Source: Actinokineospora inagensis DSM 44258 | GTDB taxonomy: Bacteria > Actinomycetota > Actinomycetes > Mycobacteriales > Pseudonocardiaceae | Assembly (NCBI RefSeq): GCF_000482865.1 | Contig: NZ_KI519523.1 | Coordinates: forward strand, 718 to 36,910 | Direction of reading: 5' to 3' | DNA length: 36,193 nucleotides | In this document: positions 26,156 to 33,247 of the stretch, one piece after another | Position numbering within the stretch: the first letter of the stretch is position 1 | How the letters are laid out: the number at the start of each line of letters is the position of its first letter | Program-made: the position numbers and the translations under genes | Notes under the pieces: model-generated | Databases searched by the model: none | What the model was told of the DNA's origin: nothing | What the model saw: the letters and a program-made list of their open reading frames with translations, nothing else

Positions 26156-27120
26156 ACAACATCGAAGACTTGATCCGCGACGCCCTCAACCACCAGGCCA
26201 CCCAGGCACCCCCGGCGAGCAGTGTCCACACCCGGCAGGCCACCCGCCAACGCCGCTGGCTGGTCCCCACCGCCATCGCCGCCACCATGGCGGCGGCCGC
26301 CGTGGTGCTCTACAGCGTGAACCATGCCCCGGCCGGGGGAGTCACCGTCGGCACCAGCGAGGCCCCCGTCGACTGGTCCCCCACCTGGATGCTCCCCGGC
26401 TTCACCGAGCACAACCGCTCCACCGCCGTCGATGGTTCGTACGCGTTCACCAGTTGGTTCGCGGGCCCCGTCGACGCCAGGGACTCCCAGTGGGTCCGCC
26501 TCAACACCTACCCCCGCACCAAGGAACCCTGCGACGACTCCATGGACGGCGCCGAACGGGTGACAGTCGCGGGCAACCCCGGCGTGTGGTTCGCGAGCAG
26601 CCCCAGCCTCTCGCTGTGCTGGTCCACCCCCACCGGCCAGTTCAGCCTGAGCAGCTACAACGTCCTGGCGGGCCGCAGCGAGTTCATCCGCATCGCCGAG
26701 TCCCTCCGGTCAGCCCCGCGGAACCCCCTGCACGTCCCGCTGACCGCCACCTTCCCCGTCTCCGACCACCCCGGCGTCCCCCTCCTGGCGGGCATCAAGG
26801 GCGACACCCCCGACGCCCCCACCATGTACCTCACCTCCACCGACACCCCCGACGGCATTTACAGCGTCGGCATCTGCACCACCAAACCCGCCGACCCCCT
26901 CGGCACCCCGGTCCCCACCCGGAACACCACCGGCTGGTGGACCCGTGACGAACACAACTTCGAGAAGCTCACCGTCCCTGTCGACACCCGGTGGCTCGTG
27001 GTCACCTACCTGCCCACCGGCGGCCACCGGGACCCCCACACAGAAGCCCTGGCCCAACTGGCCAACACCGTCGTCGCGGGCCCCACTCCGGCGACACCCT
27101 GGATCGGCGGGCGCCCCTAG
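26152..27120 (+). CDS. Single-pass membrane protein coupled to the sigma factor, possible anti-sigma
   Basis: A 322-aa protein starting at the GTG in the GTGA overlap with the sigma gene. A short cytoplasmic N-terminus (about 45 residues, NNIEDLIRDALNHQATQ) is followed by one membrane helix (residues about 45-60: VPTAIAATMAAAAVVLY). A large extracytoplasmic domain has a few cysteines and many Trp and Pro. The gene order and topology match anti-sigma factors of ECF systems, but the N-terminal part shows no zinc-binding HxxxCxxC motif, so the assignment is tentative. The extracellular part has no recognised fold. The stop shares the palindrome CTAG (27117-27120) with the convergent gene. Confidence 0.75.
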   Translation: MNNIEDLIRDALNHQATQAPPASSVHTRQATRQRRWLVPTAIAATMAAAAVVLYSVNHAPAGGVTVGTSEAPVDWSPTWMLPGFTEHNRSTAVDGSYAFTSWFAGPVDARDSQWVRLNTYPRTKEPCDDSMDGAERVTVAGNPGVWFASSPSLSLCWSTPTGQFSLSSYNVLAGRSEFIRIAESLRSAPRNPLHVPLTATFPVSDHPGVPLLAGIKGDTPDAPTMYLTSTDTPDGIYSVGICTTKPADPLGTPVPTRNTTGWWTRDEHNFEKLTVPVDTRWLVVTYLPTGGHRDPHTEALAQLANTVVAGPTPATPWIGGRP

Positions 27121-28604
27121 TCGGCGGCGGCGAGGATTCGGCGGACGCGGTGCAGGGGCAGGTCGATCAGGCGTTGGTCCAGGTCGTTCTCGTCGGGTGC
27201 CAGGATCGACACCTGTTCCCTGGCCTCGCGTTTGGTCACCGTACCGCCGGAGTCGGTGATCAGGGCCTCGCGCCAGACGTTGGCCAGTTTGCCGTGGACG
27301 CGGGAAAGCAGGGCACCACGAACGCCGCCACCGTCCACAGGGGACGCGACAACGACCGTGTGGCGACCACCCGCCACACTGCGGTGGAAGGTGAGGGAGT
27401 ACTTGCCCCGCACCAAATCCCGCAACGCGACCTGGCCCCGCTGGTCGGCGACATCCGGGTGGTTGTTGGACACCAACGCCCCCACGACCTCCAGCGGCCC
27501 CGCCAGCAACACCCGCGCCAGCCAAGAACCCGGGTCCGCCGTCAGGTCGTACGCGACCGGTCCGTTGGCGCGCACCGGATCGGTCCACGCCGGGACGGTC
27601 GGGAGCGCGCCGGACAGGCGGCTGAGTTCGTCGAGCGCCAGGACCGGGGTGCCGCCGGACTCGACCGACTGCGGTCCGTGCGTGTAGATCCCTGAGACAA
27701 CGTCACGAACGGCCGACTCGGCCAGCCGGGACGACCGGGATGTCTGCTGCAGCACGTAAAGATCGCTCGCGCTGCCCACGGCCTGCGCCCCGTGGTACCG
27801 GTTGAACGCGGGCAGCACGGCCTCGAACACCAGCCCCAGCCGCTGGATCTCCTGCTGGACCTTCAACCCCAGCGCGGGTGTGCGCGGGCTGTAGCCGTAC
27901 GCGACCAACGCGCGACCGTCCGGGTCCCGCAGCGACTCGACGGCCCGCGCGAGGAACAGGCGCATGCCCTCCGGGGTGTACGGCGGGTCGGTGAACACCA
28001 GGTCAGCGGTACCGACGGCGGACGGCGGCAGGTCGAACCGGAAGTCCGCGTACAGGCACTGGATGTCCAGACCACGTGCCGCGGCGGTGGTGTCCACGTA
28101 GTCCAGCAGCCGTTCGTCCACGTCGACGACGGTGGCCTTGAGGTCGGGGCGCAGGGTGCAGGCGGCCAGCGCGGTGAGGTCGTGGTCGCCGACGCAGAGC
28201 AGGCGGGCGCCGGGGAGGTCGTAGGTGAGGTCGAGCCAGCGGGCGCGGCGGAGCATGGTGGCCGCGTCGGCCTGGACGTGGTCGAGGGCGCGGGCCGGGG
28301 TGGGCACGGCCGTGAGATACGCCTCGTACGCGGCCAGCAGTTCGCCGTCCGGGGTGTCCGGCGGGGTGGCGGTGAGCGCCCGGTAGCCGTCCACCCTGGA
28401 CGGGACGATGCGCCACGAATCGGCGTCGCGTTCGGCGTCGGGGCCCGCGGCGGCGATCAACTCCTGGACCGTCCGCCGCGGCACGGCGGTGGTTCTGACC
28501 AGGTCGTCCAGCGCGTGCCAGCCGTCGCACAGCAGCGCGACCAGGGTGCGCAGGGGGCGGGCGTGCACGCCGCGGGCGGTCAGCAGGCTGGTCACGGGGT
28601 CCAC
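27117..28604 (-). CDS. Branched-chain polyamine synthase-like (BpsA family) protein
   Basis: A 495-aa protein. The N-terminal third contains a helix-turn-helix-like part (WHALDDLVRTTAVPRRTVQEL). A Rossmann-type aminopropyl/methyltransferase-like domain follows: LDLTYDLPGARLLCVGDHDL, TVVDVDERLLDYVD, and VFTDPPYTPEGMRLFL near residue 205. This set resembles N4-bis(aminopropyl)spermidine synthase, the branched-polyamine enzyme of thermophiles, and its wider family (formerly DUF43). The last 170 residues form an additional domain I do not recognise. GTG at 28604 is used; TAGGCT lies nine bases upstream, so it may be leaderless. Whether it makes branched polyamines or methylates another substrate is open, since the DPPY motif also occurs in N6/N4 methyltransferases. 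Confidence 0.75.
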   Translation of the reverse strand: MDPVTSLLTARGVHARPLRTLVALLCDGWHALDDLVRTTAVPRRTVQELIAAAGPDAERDADSWRIVPSRVDGYRALTATPPDTPDGELLAAYEAYLTAVPTPARALDHVQADAATMLRRARWLDLTYDLPGARLLCVGDHDLTALAACTLRPDLKATVVDVDERLLDYVDTTAAARGLDIQCLYADFRFDLPPSAVGTADLVFTDPPYTPEGMRLFLARAVESLRDPDGRALVAYGYSPRTPALGLKVQQEIQRLGLVFEAVLPAFNRYHGAQAVGSASDLYVLQQTSRSSRLAESAVRDVVSGIYTHGPQSVESGGTPVLALDELSRLSGALPTVPAWTDPVRANGPVAYDLTADPGSWLARVLLAGPLEVVGALVSNNHPDVADQRGQVALRDLVRGKYSLTFHRSVAGGRHTVVVASPVDGGGVRGALLSRVHGKLANVWREALITDSGGTVTKREAREQVSILAPDENDLDQRLIDLPLHRVRRILAAAD

Positions 28605-28613
28605 AGTCCGATG

Positions 28614-28619
28614 AGCCTA
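28614..28619 (-). promoter_or_regulatory. Candidate -10 box for the BpsA-like gene
   Basis: TAGGCT on the minus strand, nine bases before the GTG at 28604, at leaderless spacing. It is identical to the box before the IclR gene. Confidence 0.4.
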
Positions 28620-28673
28620 GGAGAGGGCCCGACCGGGCACCGACCCGGCCGTACGATCGACGCCACATTGTGA

Positions 28674-28708
28674 AACGGCCTGCCGTTGTCAGCCGTTCGG
28701 GTTAAGGT
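28674..28708 (+). promoter_or_regulatory. Possible operator and -10 box of the osmoprotectant operon
   Basis: AACGGC (28674-28679), two bases, then GCCGTT (28682-28687) form a perfect palindrome, and a third GCCGTT half-site is at 28692-28697. TAAGGT at 28703-28708 could be the -10 box of the downstream ATPase gene, which would put the palindrome across the -35 area. Confidence 0.35.
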
Positions 28709-28756
28709 CGGGCGATCTGCGGCTGGCAAGGAGCCGTGCCGACCCGAGGGGCCCGA

Positions 28757-29881
28757 GTGATCGAGTTCCAGGCCGTGACCAAGCGCTACGACGACGGCAC
28801 GGTGGCGGTGGACCACCTCGACCTCAGCATCGACGACGGCCGGGTGACCGTGCTGGTGGGGCCGTCCGGCTGCGGCAAGACCACCTCGCTGCGGATGATC
28901 AACCGGATGGTCGAGGCGACGTCCGGGACGATCAGCATCGACGGCGCGGACATCCGCTCGCGCAAGCCCGCGCTGCTGCGCCGCGGCATCGGTTACGTGA
29001 TCCAGAACGCCGGCCTGTTCCCGCACCGCACCGTGCTCGACAACATCGCGACCGTGCCGGTGCTGCTGGGCGCGAAGAAGGCCGCCGCGCGCCGCCGCGC
29101 CGAGGAACTGCTCGTCACCGTCGGGTTGCCGTCGGAGCTGGCGGGCCGCTACCCGGCGCAGTTGTCCGGCGGTCAGCAGCAACGGGTGGGGGTCGCCCGC
29201 GCGCTCGCCGCGGACCCGCCGGTGCTGCTGATGGACGAGCCGTTCAGCGCCGTCGACCCGGTGGTCCGCGACGACCTGCAGGAGGAGTTGCTGCGGCTGC
29301 AGTCGGAGCTGGGCAAGACGATCGTGTTCGTCACGCACGACATCGACGAGGCCATCAAGCTCGGCGACAAGGTGGCGGTGCTGCGGGTGGGCGGGCGGCT
29401 GGCCCAGTACGACACCCCGGCGACGCTGCTGGCCAAACCGGTCGACGACTTCGTCGCCGCCTTCGTCGGCCGCGACCGCGGCTACCGGTCACTCGGGTTC
29501 CTGTCCGCGCACGGCGTGTCGGTCGCGCCACTGCCGACGGTGCCGCTCGGCTCGTCGGTCGAGTCGGCGCGCGGTTCGCTGCGCAACGGGTGGGCCGTGG
29601 TGGTCGACGACAGCAACGCCCCACTCGGCTGGGTGTCCGGCGTCTCACTGTCCACAGTGGAAGGCGAGCTGCGCCGCGACGACCTGGTCTCCGGCGGCTC
29701 CCTCTACGTCGCGGACTCGAAAGCGGGCTCACTGCGCACCGCCCTCGACGCCGCCCTCAGCTCCCCCGCGGGCATCGGCATCGCGGTCGACTCGGACGGC
29801 ACCGTCTTGGGCGGCGTCACCGCCGACTCAGTCCTCAAATCCCTCGACGACGCCCGCCGGTCCGGTGAGGTGCCCTCGTGA
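28757..29881 (+). CDS. opuCA: Osmoprotectant (glycine betaine/choline) ABC importer ATPase
   Basis: A 374-aa ATPase of the OpuC/ProV group that energises uptake of betaine, carnitine or choline. GTG at 28757 follows GAGGGG with six-base spacing; an earlier in-frame GTG at 28736 has its ribosome site too close. Walker A GPSGCGKT at 35-42, Q-loop YVIQNAGLF, signature LSGGQ at about 136-140, Walker B LLMDEP near 160 and switch His in FVTHDIDEA are all intact. The C-terminal 120 residues look like the CBS-type regulatory pair of osmotic ATPases, though only weakly conserved. In typical operons the permease gene follows directly; here 991 bases of repeats intervene. The symbol is assigned by family, not by proven orthology. 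Confidence 0.88.
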   Translation: MIEFQAVTKRYDDGTVAVDHLDLSIDDGRVTVLVGPSGCGKTTSLRMINRMVEATSGTISIDGADIRSRKPALLRRGIGYVIQNAGLFPHRTVLDNIATVPVLLGAKKAAARRRAEELLVTVGLPSELAGRYPAQLSGGQQQRVGVARALAADPPVLLMDEPFSAVDPVVRDDLQEELLRLQSELGKTIVFVTHDIDEAIKLGDKVAVLRVGGRLAQYDTPATLLAKPVDDFVAAFVGRDRGYRSLGFLSAHGVSVAPLPTVPLGSSVESARGSLRNGWAVVVDDSNAPLGWVSGVSLSTVEGELRRDDLVSGGSLYVADSKAGSLRTALDAALSSPAGIGIAVDSDGTVLGGVTADSVLKSLDDARRSGEVPS

Positions 29882-30876
29882 CCCAGCGGATTCACGACCA
29901 CTCCACCGCCCCCGCCCGCCGATCCGGTGGAGTGGCAGCCATGACCGGAGCCCCGGATCCCCACGTCACCCCCCGGGAACTCACCGCCTCGTCGGGTTGT
30001 CCACATGGCGCGGAGTTCTCCACAGCCGCCTCTACGCTCCCCTTGACAACCCGCCAGGTCCGCTATCGTCATGGATGGGCGACCGGCCCCCGGGTGGGTG
30101 GGGTCTGGCCTGGCACCGGCGCGGCCAATCAGCAAGTACTGAATCAGGTGAAGTCGCGGCATCGGTTGAAGCCGGACATGAACAACCTCGGCTCGGCAGA
30201 CGACATCACCGGCCCTGCTGCGCCGAGCTGTCCACATGACGTCGCGCTGTCCACAGCCGAATCCACACTCCCCTTGACAACCAGCCAAGTCCGCTATCGT
30301 CATGGATGGGCGACCAGCCCCCGGGTGGGTGGGGTCTGCCCTGGCCCCAGTGCGGCCAATCGGCAAGCACTGAATCAGGTGAAGTCGCGGCATCGGTTGA
30401 AGCCTGACGCGAACGGCCTCGGCTCGGCAACCGGCATCGGCGGCCCTACAACACCGAGTTGTCCACACAGCGTCGAGCTGTCCACAACCGAGTTCGCACC
30501 CCCCTTGACAACCCGCCAGGTCCGCTATCGTCATGAATGGGCGACCGGCCCCCGGGTGGGTGGGGTCTGGCCTGGCGCGGGTGTGGGTGATCGGCAAGCG
30601 CTGGATCGGGTGAAGTCGTGGCCTCGGTTCGAACTTGACGCGAACAACCTCGGCTCGGCAGACGACATCGGCGGCCCTACTGCACCGAGCTGTCCACACA
30701 CCATCGCTCCATCCACAGCCGAATCCGTACCCCCCTTGACAACCCGCCAGGTCCGCTATCGTCATGAATGGACGACCGGCCCCAGGGTGGGTGGGGTCTG
30801 GCCTGGCGCCGGCGCGGTCGAAAGGCAAGTGCTCGGACGGGTGGGGTTGGCGCCGGGGCAGGGGGTGTTGCGGTGA
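29878..30876 (+). CDS. Doubtful repeat-encoded ORF, 332 aa
   Basis: An unbroken frame covers the whole repeat region. It starts in a GTGA overlap with the ATPase stop and ends in a GTGA overlap with the permease start, and GGTGAGG lies at good distance before its start. It would encode four 77-residue repeats (each with LTT-x-QVRYRH and GPRVGGVWPG). Against coding: the reverse strand is open through the same repeats, composition is unlike the neighbours, each unit carries promoter-like and DnaA-box-like DNA, and no family is recognised. I think the regulatory reading is more likely, but the double overlap keeps this open. Confidence 0.25.
   Translation: MTQRIHDHSTAPARRSGGVAAMTGAPDPHVTPRELTASSGCPHGAEFSTAASTLPLTTRQVRYRHGWATGPRVGGVWPGTGAANQQVLNQVKSRHRLKPDMNNLGSADDITGPAAPSCPHDVALSTAESTLPLTTSQVRYRHGWATSPRVGGVCPGPSAANRQALNQVKSRHRLKPDANGLGSATGIGGPTTPSCPHSVELSTTEFAPPLTTRQVRYRHEWATGPRVGGVWPGAGVGDRQALDRVKSWPRFELDANNLGSADDIGGPTAPSCPHTIAPSTAESVPPLTTRQVRYRHEWTTGPRVGGVWPGAGAVERQVLGRVGLAPGQGVLR
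29997..30069 (+). promoter_or_regulatory. Paired-box promoter module 1
   Basis: TTGTCCACA (29997-30005), TTCTCCACA (30016-30024), TTGACA (30043-30048), TATCGT (30064-30069). Spacings: 19 bp box to box, 18 bp to TTGACA, 15 bp to TATCGT. Confidence 0.6.
30228..30300 (+). promoter_or_regulatory. Paired-box promoter module 2
   Basis: CTGTCCACA (30228-30236), CTGTCCACA (30247-30255), TTGACA (30274-30279), TATCGT (30295-30300). Spacings are identical to module 1. Confidence 0.6.
30459..30531 (+). promoter_or_regulatory. Paired-box promoter module 3
   Basis: TTGTCCACA (30459-30467), CTGTCCACA (30478-30486), TTGACA (30505-30510), TATCGT (30526-30531). Spacings are identical to module 1. Confidence 0.6.
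30690..30762 (+). promoter_or_regulatory. Paired-box promoter module 4
   Basis: CTGTCCACA (30690-30698), CCATCCACA (30709-30717), TTGACA (30736-30741), TATCGT (30757-30762). This is the copy nearest the permease; if active it would give a leader of about 105 bases before the GTG at 30873. Confidence 0.6.
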
Positions 30877-31532
30877 ACTGGGTTCTGGACCACATCCCGG
30901 AGCTGCTGTCGGCCAGCGGTGATCATCTCCAGTTGGCGTTGCTGCCGGTGGCCGTCGGGCTCGTGGTGTCGTTGCCGTTGGGGTGGGTGGCGAACCGGTG
31001 GCGGGTCGCGCGGGCGATTCTGGTGCCGGTGTCCGGGTTGCTGTACACGATCCCGTCGTTGGCGTTGTTCGTGATCATGCCGTTGGTGTTGGGCACCCGG
31101 ATCCTGGATCCGATCAACGTGCAGGCCGCCCTCACCGTCTACACCGTGGCCCTGCTGGTTCGGTCGATCGCGGACGCGTTGGCGGCCGTGCCGGAGTCGG
31201 TGATCGCGGCGGCCTCGGCGATGGGGTACCGCACGGGGGGGCGGTTCTTCGCGGTTGAGTTGCCGCTGGCGGTGCCGGTGCTGATCGCGGGGGTGCGGGT
31301 GGCGGCGGTGTCCAACATCAGCCTGGTCGCGGTCGGGCAGATCATCGGGGTGGGTGGGCTCGGGTTCTTCCTGCTGCACGGCGCCCAGTCCAGTCCGCCG
31401 AACTACCAGGAGATCGTCGCCGGGATCGTGCTGATCGTGCTGCTGGCCCTGGTGGTCGACGGGTTGCTGGCGTTCGCCGGGCGGGCGATGACGCCGTGGG
31501 CCCGGAAGCGGGCCGGGGTGGTGGCCAGGTGA
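30873..31532 (+). CDS. opuCB: Osmoprotectant ABC importer permease 1
   Basis: A 219-aa permease of the OpuC/ProW group. GTG at 30873 gives the family-typical beginning NWVLDHIPELLSASGDHLQLALL; longer in-frame starts would run into the repeat array. About five to six membrane helices are visible. The permease signature (EAA loop) is AAASAMGYRTGGRFFAVELPLAVPVL, which docks on the ATPase (quoted here in its key part only: MGYRTGGRFF...ELPLAVP). The C-terminus ends in a basic cytoplasmic tail. Its stop overlaps the next permease as GTGA. Because promoter-like repeats lie just upstream, this and the following two genes may be transcribed separately from the ATPase. Confidence 0.9.
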   Translation: MNWVLDHIPELLSASGDHLQLALLPVAVGLVVSLPLGWVANRWRVARAILVPVSGLLYTIPSLALFVIMPLVLGTRILDPINVQAALTVYTVALLVRSIADALAAVPESVIAAASAMGYRTGGRFFAVELPLAVPVLIAGVRVAAVSNISLVAVGQIIGVGGLGFFLLHGAQSSPPNYQEIVAGIVLIVLLALVVDGLLAFAGRAMTPWARKRAGVVAR

Positions 31533-32272
31533 ACGTCTTCACCCAGGTCGTCGACTGGCTGACCGACCCGGACCACTGGCGGACCACGCTCGGCATCGCG
31601 GGCATCCCGCAGCGGCTGGGCGAGCACCTGCAGTACACCGTCATCGCCGTGTTGATCGCGGCCGTGCTCGCGATCCCGCTGGGCGCGTACATCGGGCACA
31701 CCGGGCGCGGTGGGACCGTGGTGGTCGGCGTGGTCAACTCGTTCCGCGCGCTGCCCGAACTGGGTCTGCTGATCCTGCTGGTGTTGGCCTTGGGGCTGAC
31801 GCTGGCGTTGGAGGCGGTGACCATCGCGCTGGTGCTGATGGCCGTGCCGGTGCTGTTGGCGGGCACGTACGCGGGCATCCGCAACGTCGACCGGGCGGCT
31901 GTGGACGCGGCGCGCGGTATGGGCATGACCGAGTGGCAGATCCTGTTCCGGGTGGAGCTGCCGAACGCGTTGCCGCTGGTACTCGGTGCGCTGCGGTCGG
32001 CGACCCTGCAGGTCATCGCAACCGCCAGCATCGCCGCGGCCGTGTCGCTGGGCGGGCTCGGCCGGTTCGTCATCGACGGCAACGCGCTGCGCGAGTACGA
32101 CCAGATGGCCGCGGGCGCCGTCCTCATCGCGGTCTTGGCGATCGTGGTGGAACTGCTGCTCACCGGCGTGCAGTGGCTGGTGGTGTCCCCCGGCCTGCGC
32201 AAGAACCCCCGCGGTCGCGTTCGCGCCCGCGGTGCAAGATCAGAAGGAATCGACGGAGGAGACCCTCGATGA
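31529..32272 (+). CDS. opuCD: Osmoprotectant ABC importer permease 2
   Basis: A 247-aa permease, partner of the preceding one, starting in a GTGA overlap. The N-terminus has an amphipathic segment (TQVVDWLTDPDHW), then about six membrane helices. The EAA loop is DAARGMGMTEWQILFRVELP, followed by LPLVLGALRSATLQVIATAS, both well conserved in this family. It ends with a basic tail that overlaps the lipoprotein start (ATGA, 32269-32272). Two different permeases with one ATPase and one binding protein is the standard OpuC arrangement. Symbol assigned by family position. Confidence 0.9.
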   Translation: MNVFTQVVDWLTDPDHWRTTLGIAGIPQRLGEHLQYTVIAVLIAAVLAIPLGAYIGHTGRGGTVVVGVVNSFRALPELGLLILLVLALGLTLALEAVTIALVLMAVPVLLAGTYAGIRNVDRAAVDAARGMGMTEWQILFRVELPNALPLVLGALRSATLQVIATASIAAAVSLGGLGRFVIDGNALREYDQMAAGAVLIAVLAIVVELLLTGVQWLVVSPGLRKNPRGRVRARGARSEGIDGGDPR

Positions 32273-33201
32273 AACGCGTACTCGCCGCTGTGGCGACCGC
32301 GGTGGCCGCCACGCTCGCCCTGACCGCGTGCGGGGGCTCGTCCGACCCGCTCGCCAACCAGCCCTCGGGCGGCGCGGCGACCGGCACCCCGGCGCCGACC
32401 GGCACCATCGTCATCGGCTCGGCGAACTTCCCGGAGAGCAGCCTGCTCGCCGAGATCTACGCCGCGGGCCTGGGGAACAAGGGCGTCAAGGTCACCAAGA
32501 AGCTCGGCATCGGCAGCCGCGAGGCCTACTACCCGGGTCTGCAGGACGGCTCGATCGACCTGATCCCGGAGTACACCGGCACGCTGCTCACCTACATCGA
32601 CAAGACCGCCAAGCAGACCACCGCGGACGACGTGTACGCGGCGCTGCAGAAGGCGCTGCCGGACAAGCTGACCGTGCTCGACAAGTCGGCCGCGGAGGAC
32701 AAGGACTCGGTGGTCGTCACCAAGGACACCGCGTCGAAGCAGAACCTCAAGACGATCGAGGACCTCGCCAAGACCGGTCAGGTCACCTTCGGTGGTCCGC
32801 CCGAGTTCCAGAAGCGCGCCGACGGCCTCCCCGGCCTGAAGACCACGTACAACCTGGACATCAAGGAGTACAAGTCGCTCGACGCGGGCGGCCCGCTGAC
32901 CGTCGACGCGCTCAAGACCGGCGCCGTCCAGGCGGCTGACCTGTTCACCACCGACCCGTCCATCAAGACCAACGACTTCGTCGTGCTGGACGACCCGAAG
33001 TCCAACTTCGCCGCCCAGAACGTGGTGCCGCTGGTCACCAAGAGCAAGGCGGACGACACGGTCAAGCAGGTCCTCAACGCCATCTCGGCGAAGCTGACCA
33101 CTGACGTGCTGATCGACCTGAACAGCAAGCTCGCCGCCCCGGACAAGCCGGACGCCGCCAAGGTCGCCAAGGACTGGCTGACCTCCGTCGGCCTGCTCTA
33201 A
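32269..33201 (+). CDS. opuCC: Osmoprotectant-binding lipoprotein
   Basis: A 310-aa substrate-binding protein anchored outside the membrane. ATG at 32269 follows GGAGGAGA. The signal peptide has a basic start (MKRVLAAVAT), a hydrophobic core and the lipobox LTAC with Cys21 as lipidation site. A Gly/Ala/Pro/Thr linker precedes the domain, which begins IVIGSANFPESSLLAEIYA, followed by GSREAYYPGLQDGSIDLIPEYTG (in parts), both hallmarks of the OpuAC/QAT-binding family. It would bind choline, betaine or similar compounds and deliver them to the two permeases. The operon ends here at a bidirectional hairpin. Confidence 0.94.
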   Translation: MKRVLAAVATAVAATLALTACGGSSDPLANQPSGGAATGTPAPTGTIVIGSANFPESSLLAEIYAAGLGNKGVKVTKKLGIGSREAYYPGLQDGSIDLIPEYTGTLLTYIDKTAKQTTADDVYAALQKALPDKLTVLDKSAAEDKDSVVVTKDTASKQNLKTIEDLAKTGQVTFGGPPEFQKRADGLPGLKTTYNLDIKEYKSLDAGGPLTVDALKTGAVQAADLFTTDPSIKTNDFVVLDDPKSNFAAQNVVPLVTKSKADDTVKQVLNAISAKLTTDVLIDLNSKLAAPDKPDAAKVAKDWLTSVGLL

Positions 33202-33210
33202 CGGTATCTC

Positions 33211-33247
33211 CGACGGCCCACTCCCCACGCCGGGGAGTGGGCCGTCG
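33211..33247. terminator. Bidirectional terminator hairpin
   Basis: A perfect 16-bp stem (33211-33226 with 33232-33247) and 5-base loop fill the gap between the converging lipoprotein and SDR genes. No T-run on either side; the stem reaches the base next to the SDR stop codon. Confidence 0.85.

Larger units (their letters stand above)
29997..30842 (+). repeat. Four tandem 231-bp repeats in the osmoprotectant operon
   Basis: Units start at 29997, 30228, 30459 and 30690; the fourth is truncated near 30842. The period is exactly 231 bp between all copies without insertions or deletions, although bases differ at many positions. Each unit carries two TCCACA-type boxes, TTGACA, TATCGT, and a conserved GC-rich stretch with ACC-GGCC-CCCGGGTGGG-like sequence. 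Copies one and two share CATGGATGG, copies three and four CATGAATGG, suggesting stepwise duplication. The array separates the ATPase gene from its permease genes. Confidence 0.95.

Noticed and set aside
28736-28756. Upstream GTG start of the osmoprotectant ATPase
   Set aside because: The ribosome site is only two bases from that GTG, and the conserved ABC domain begins at the later GTG at 28757 with good spacing.
29704-30828. Minus-strand 374-aa repeat protein
   Set aside because: It begins inside the repeat array and runs antisense into the conserved ATPase gene; no family resemblance and no ribosome site.
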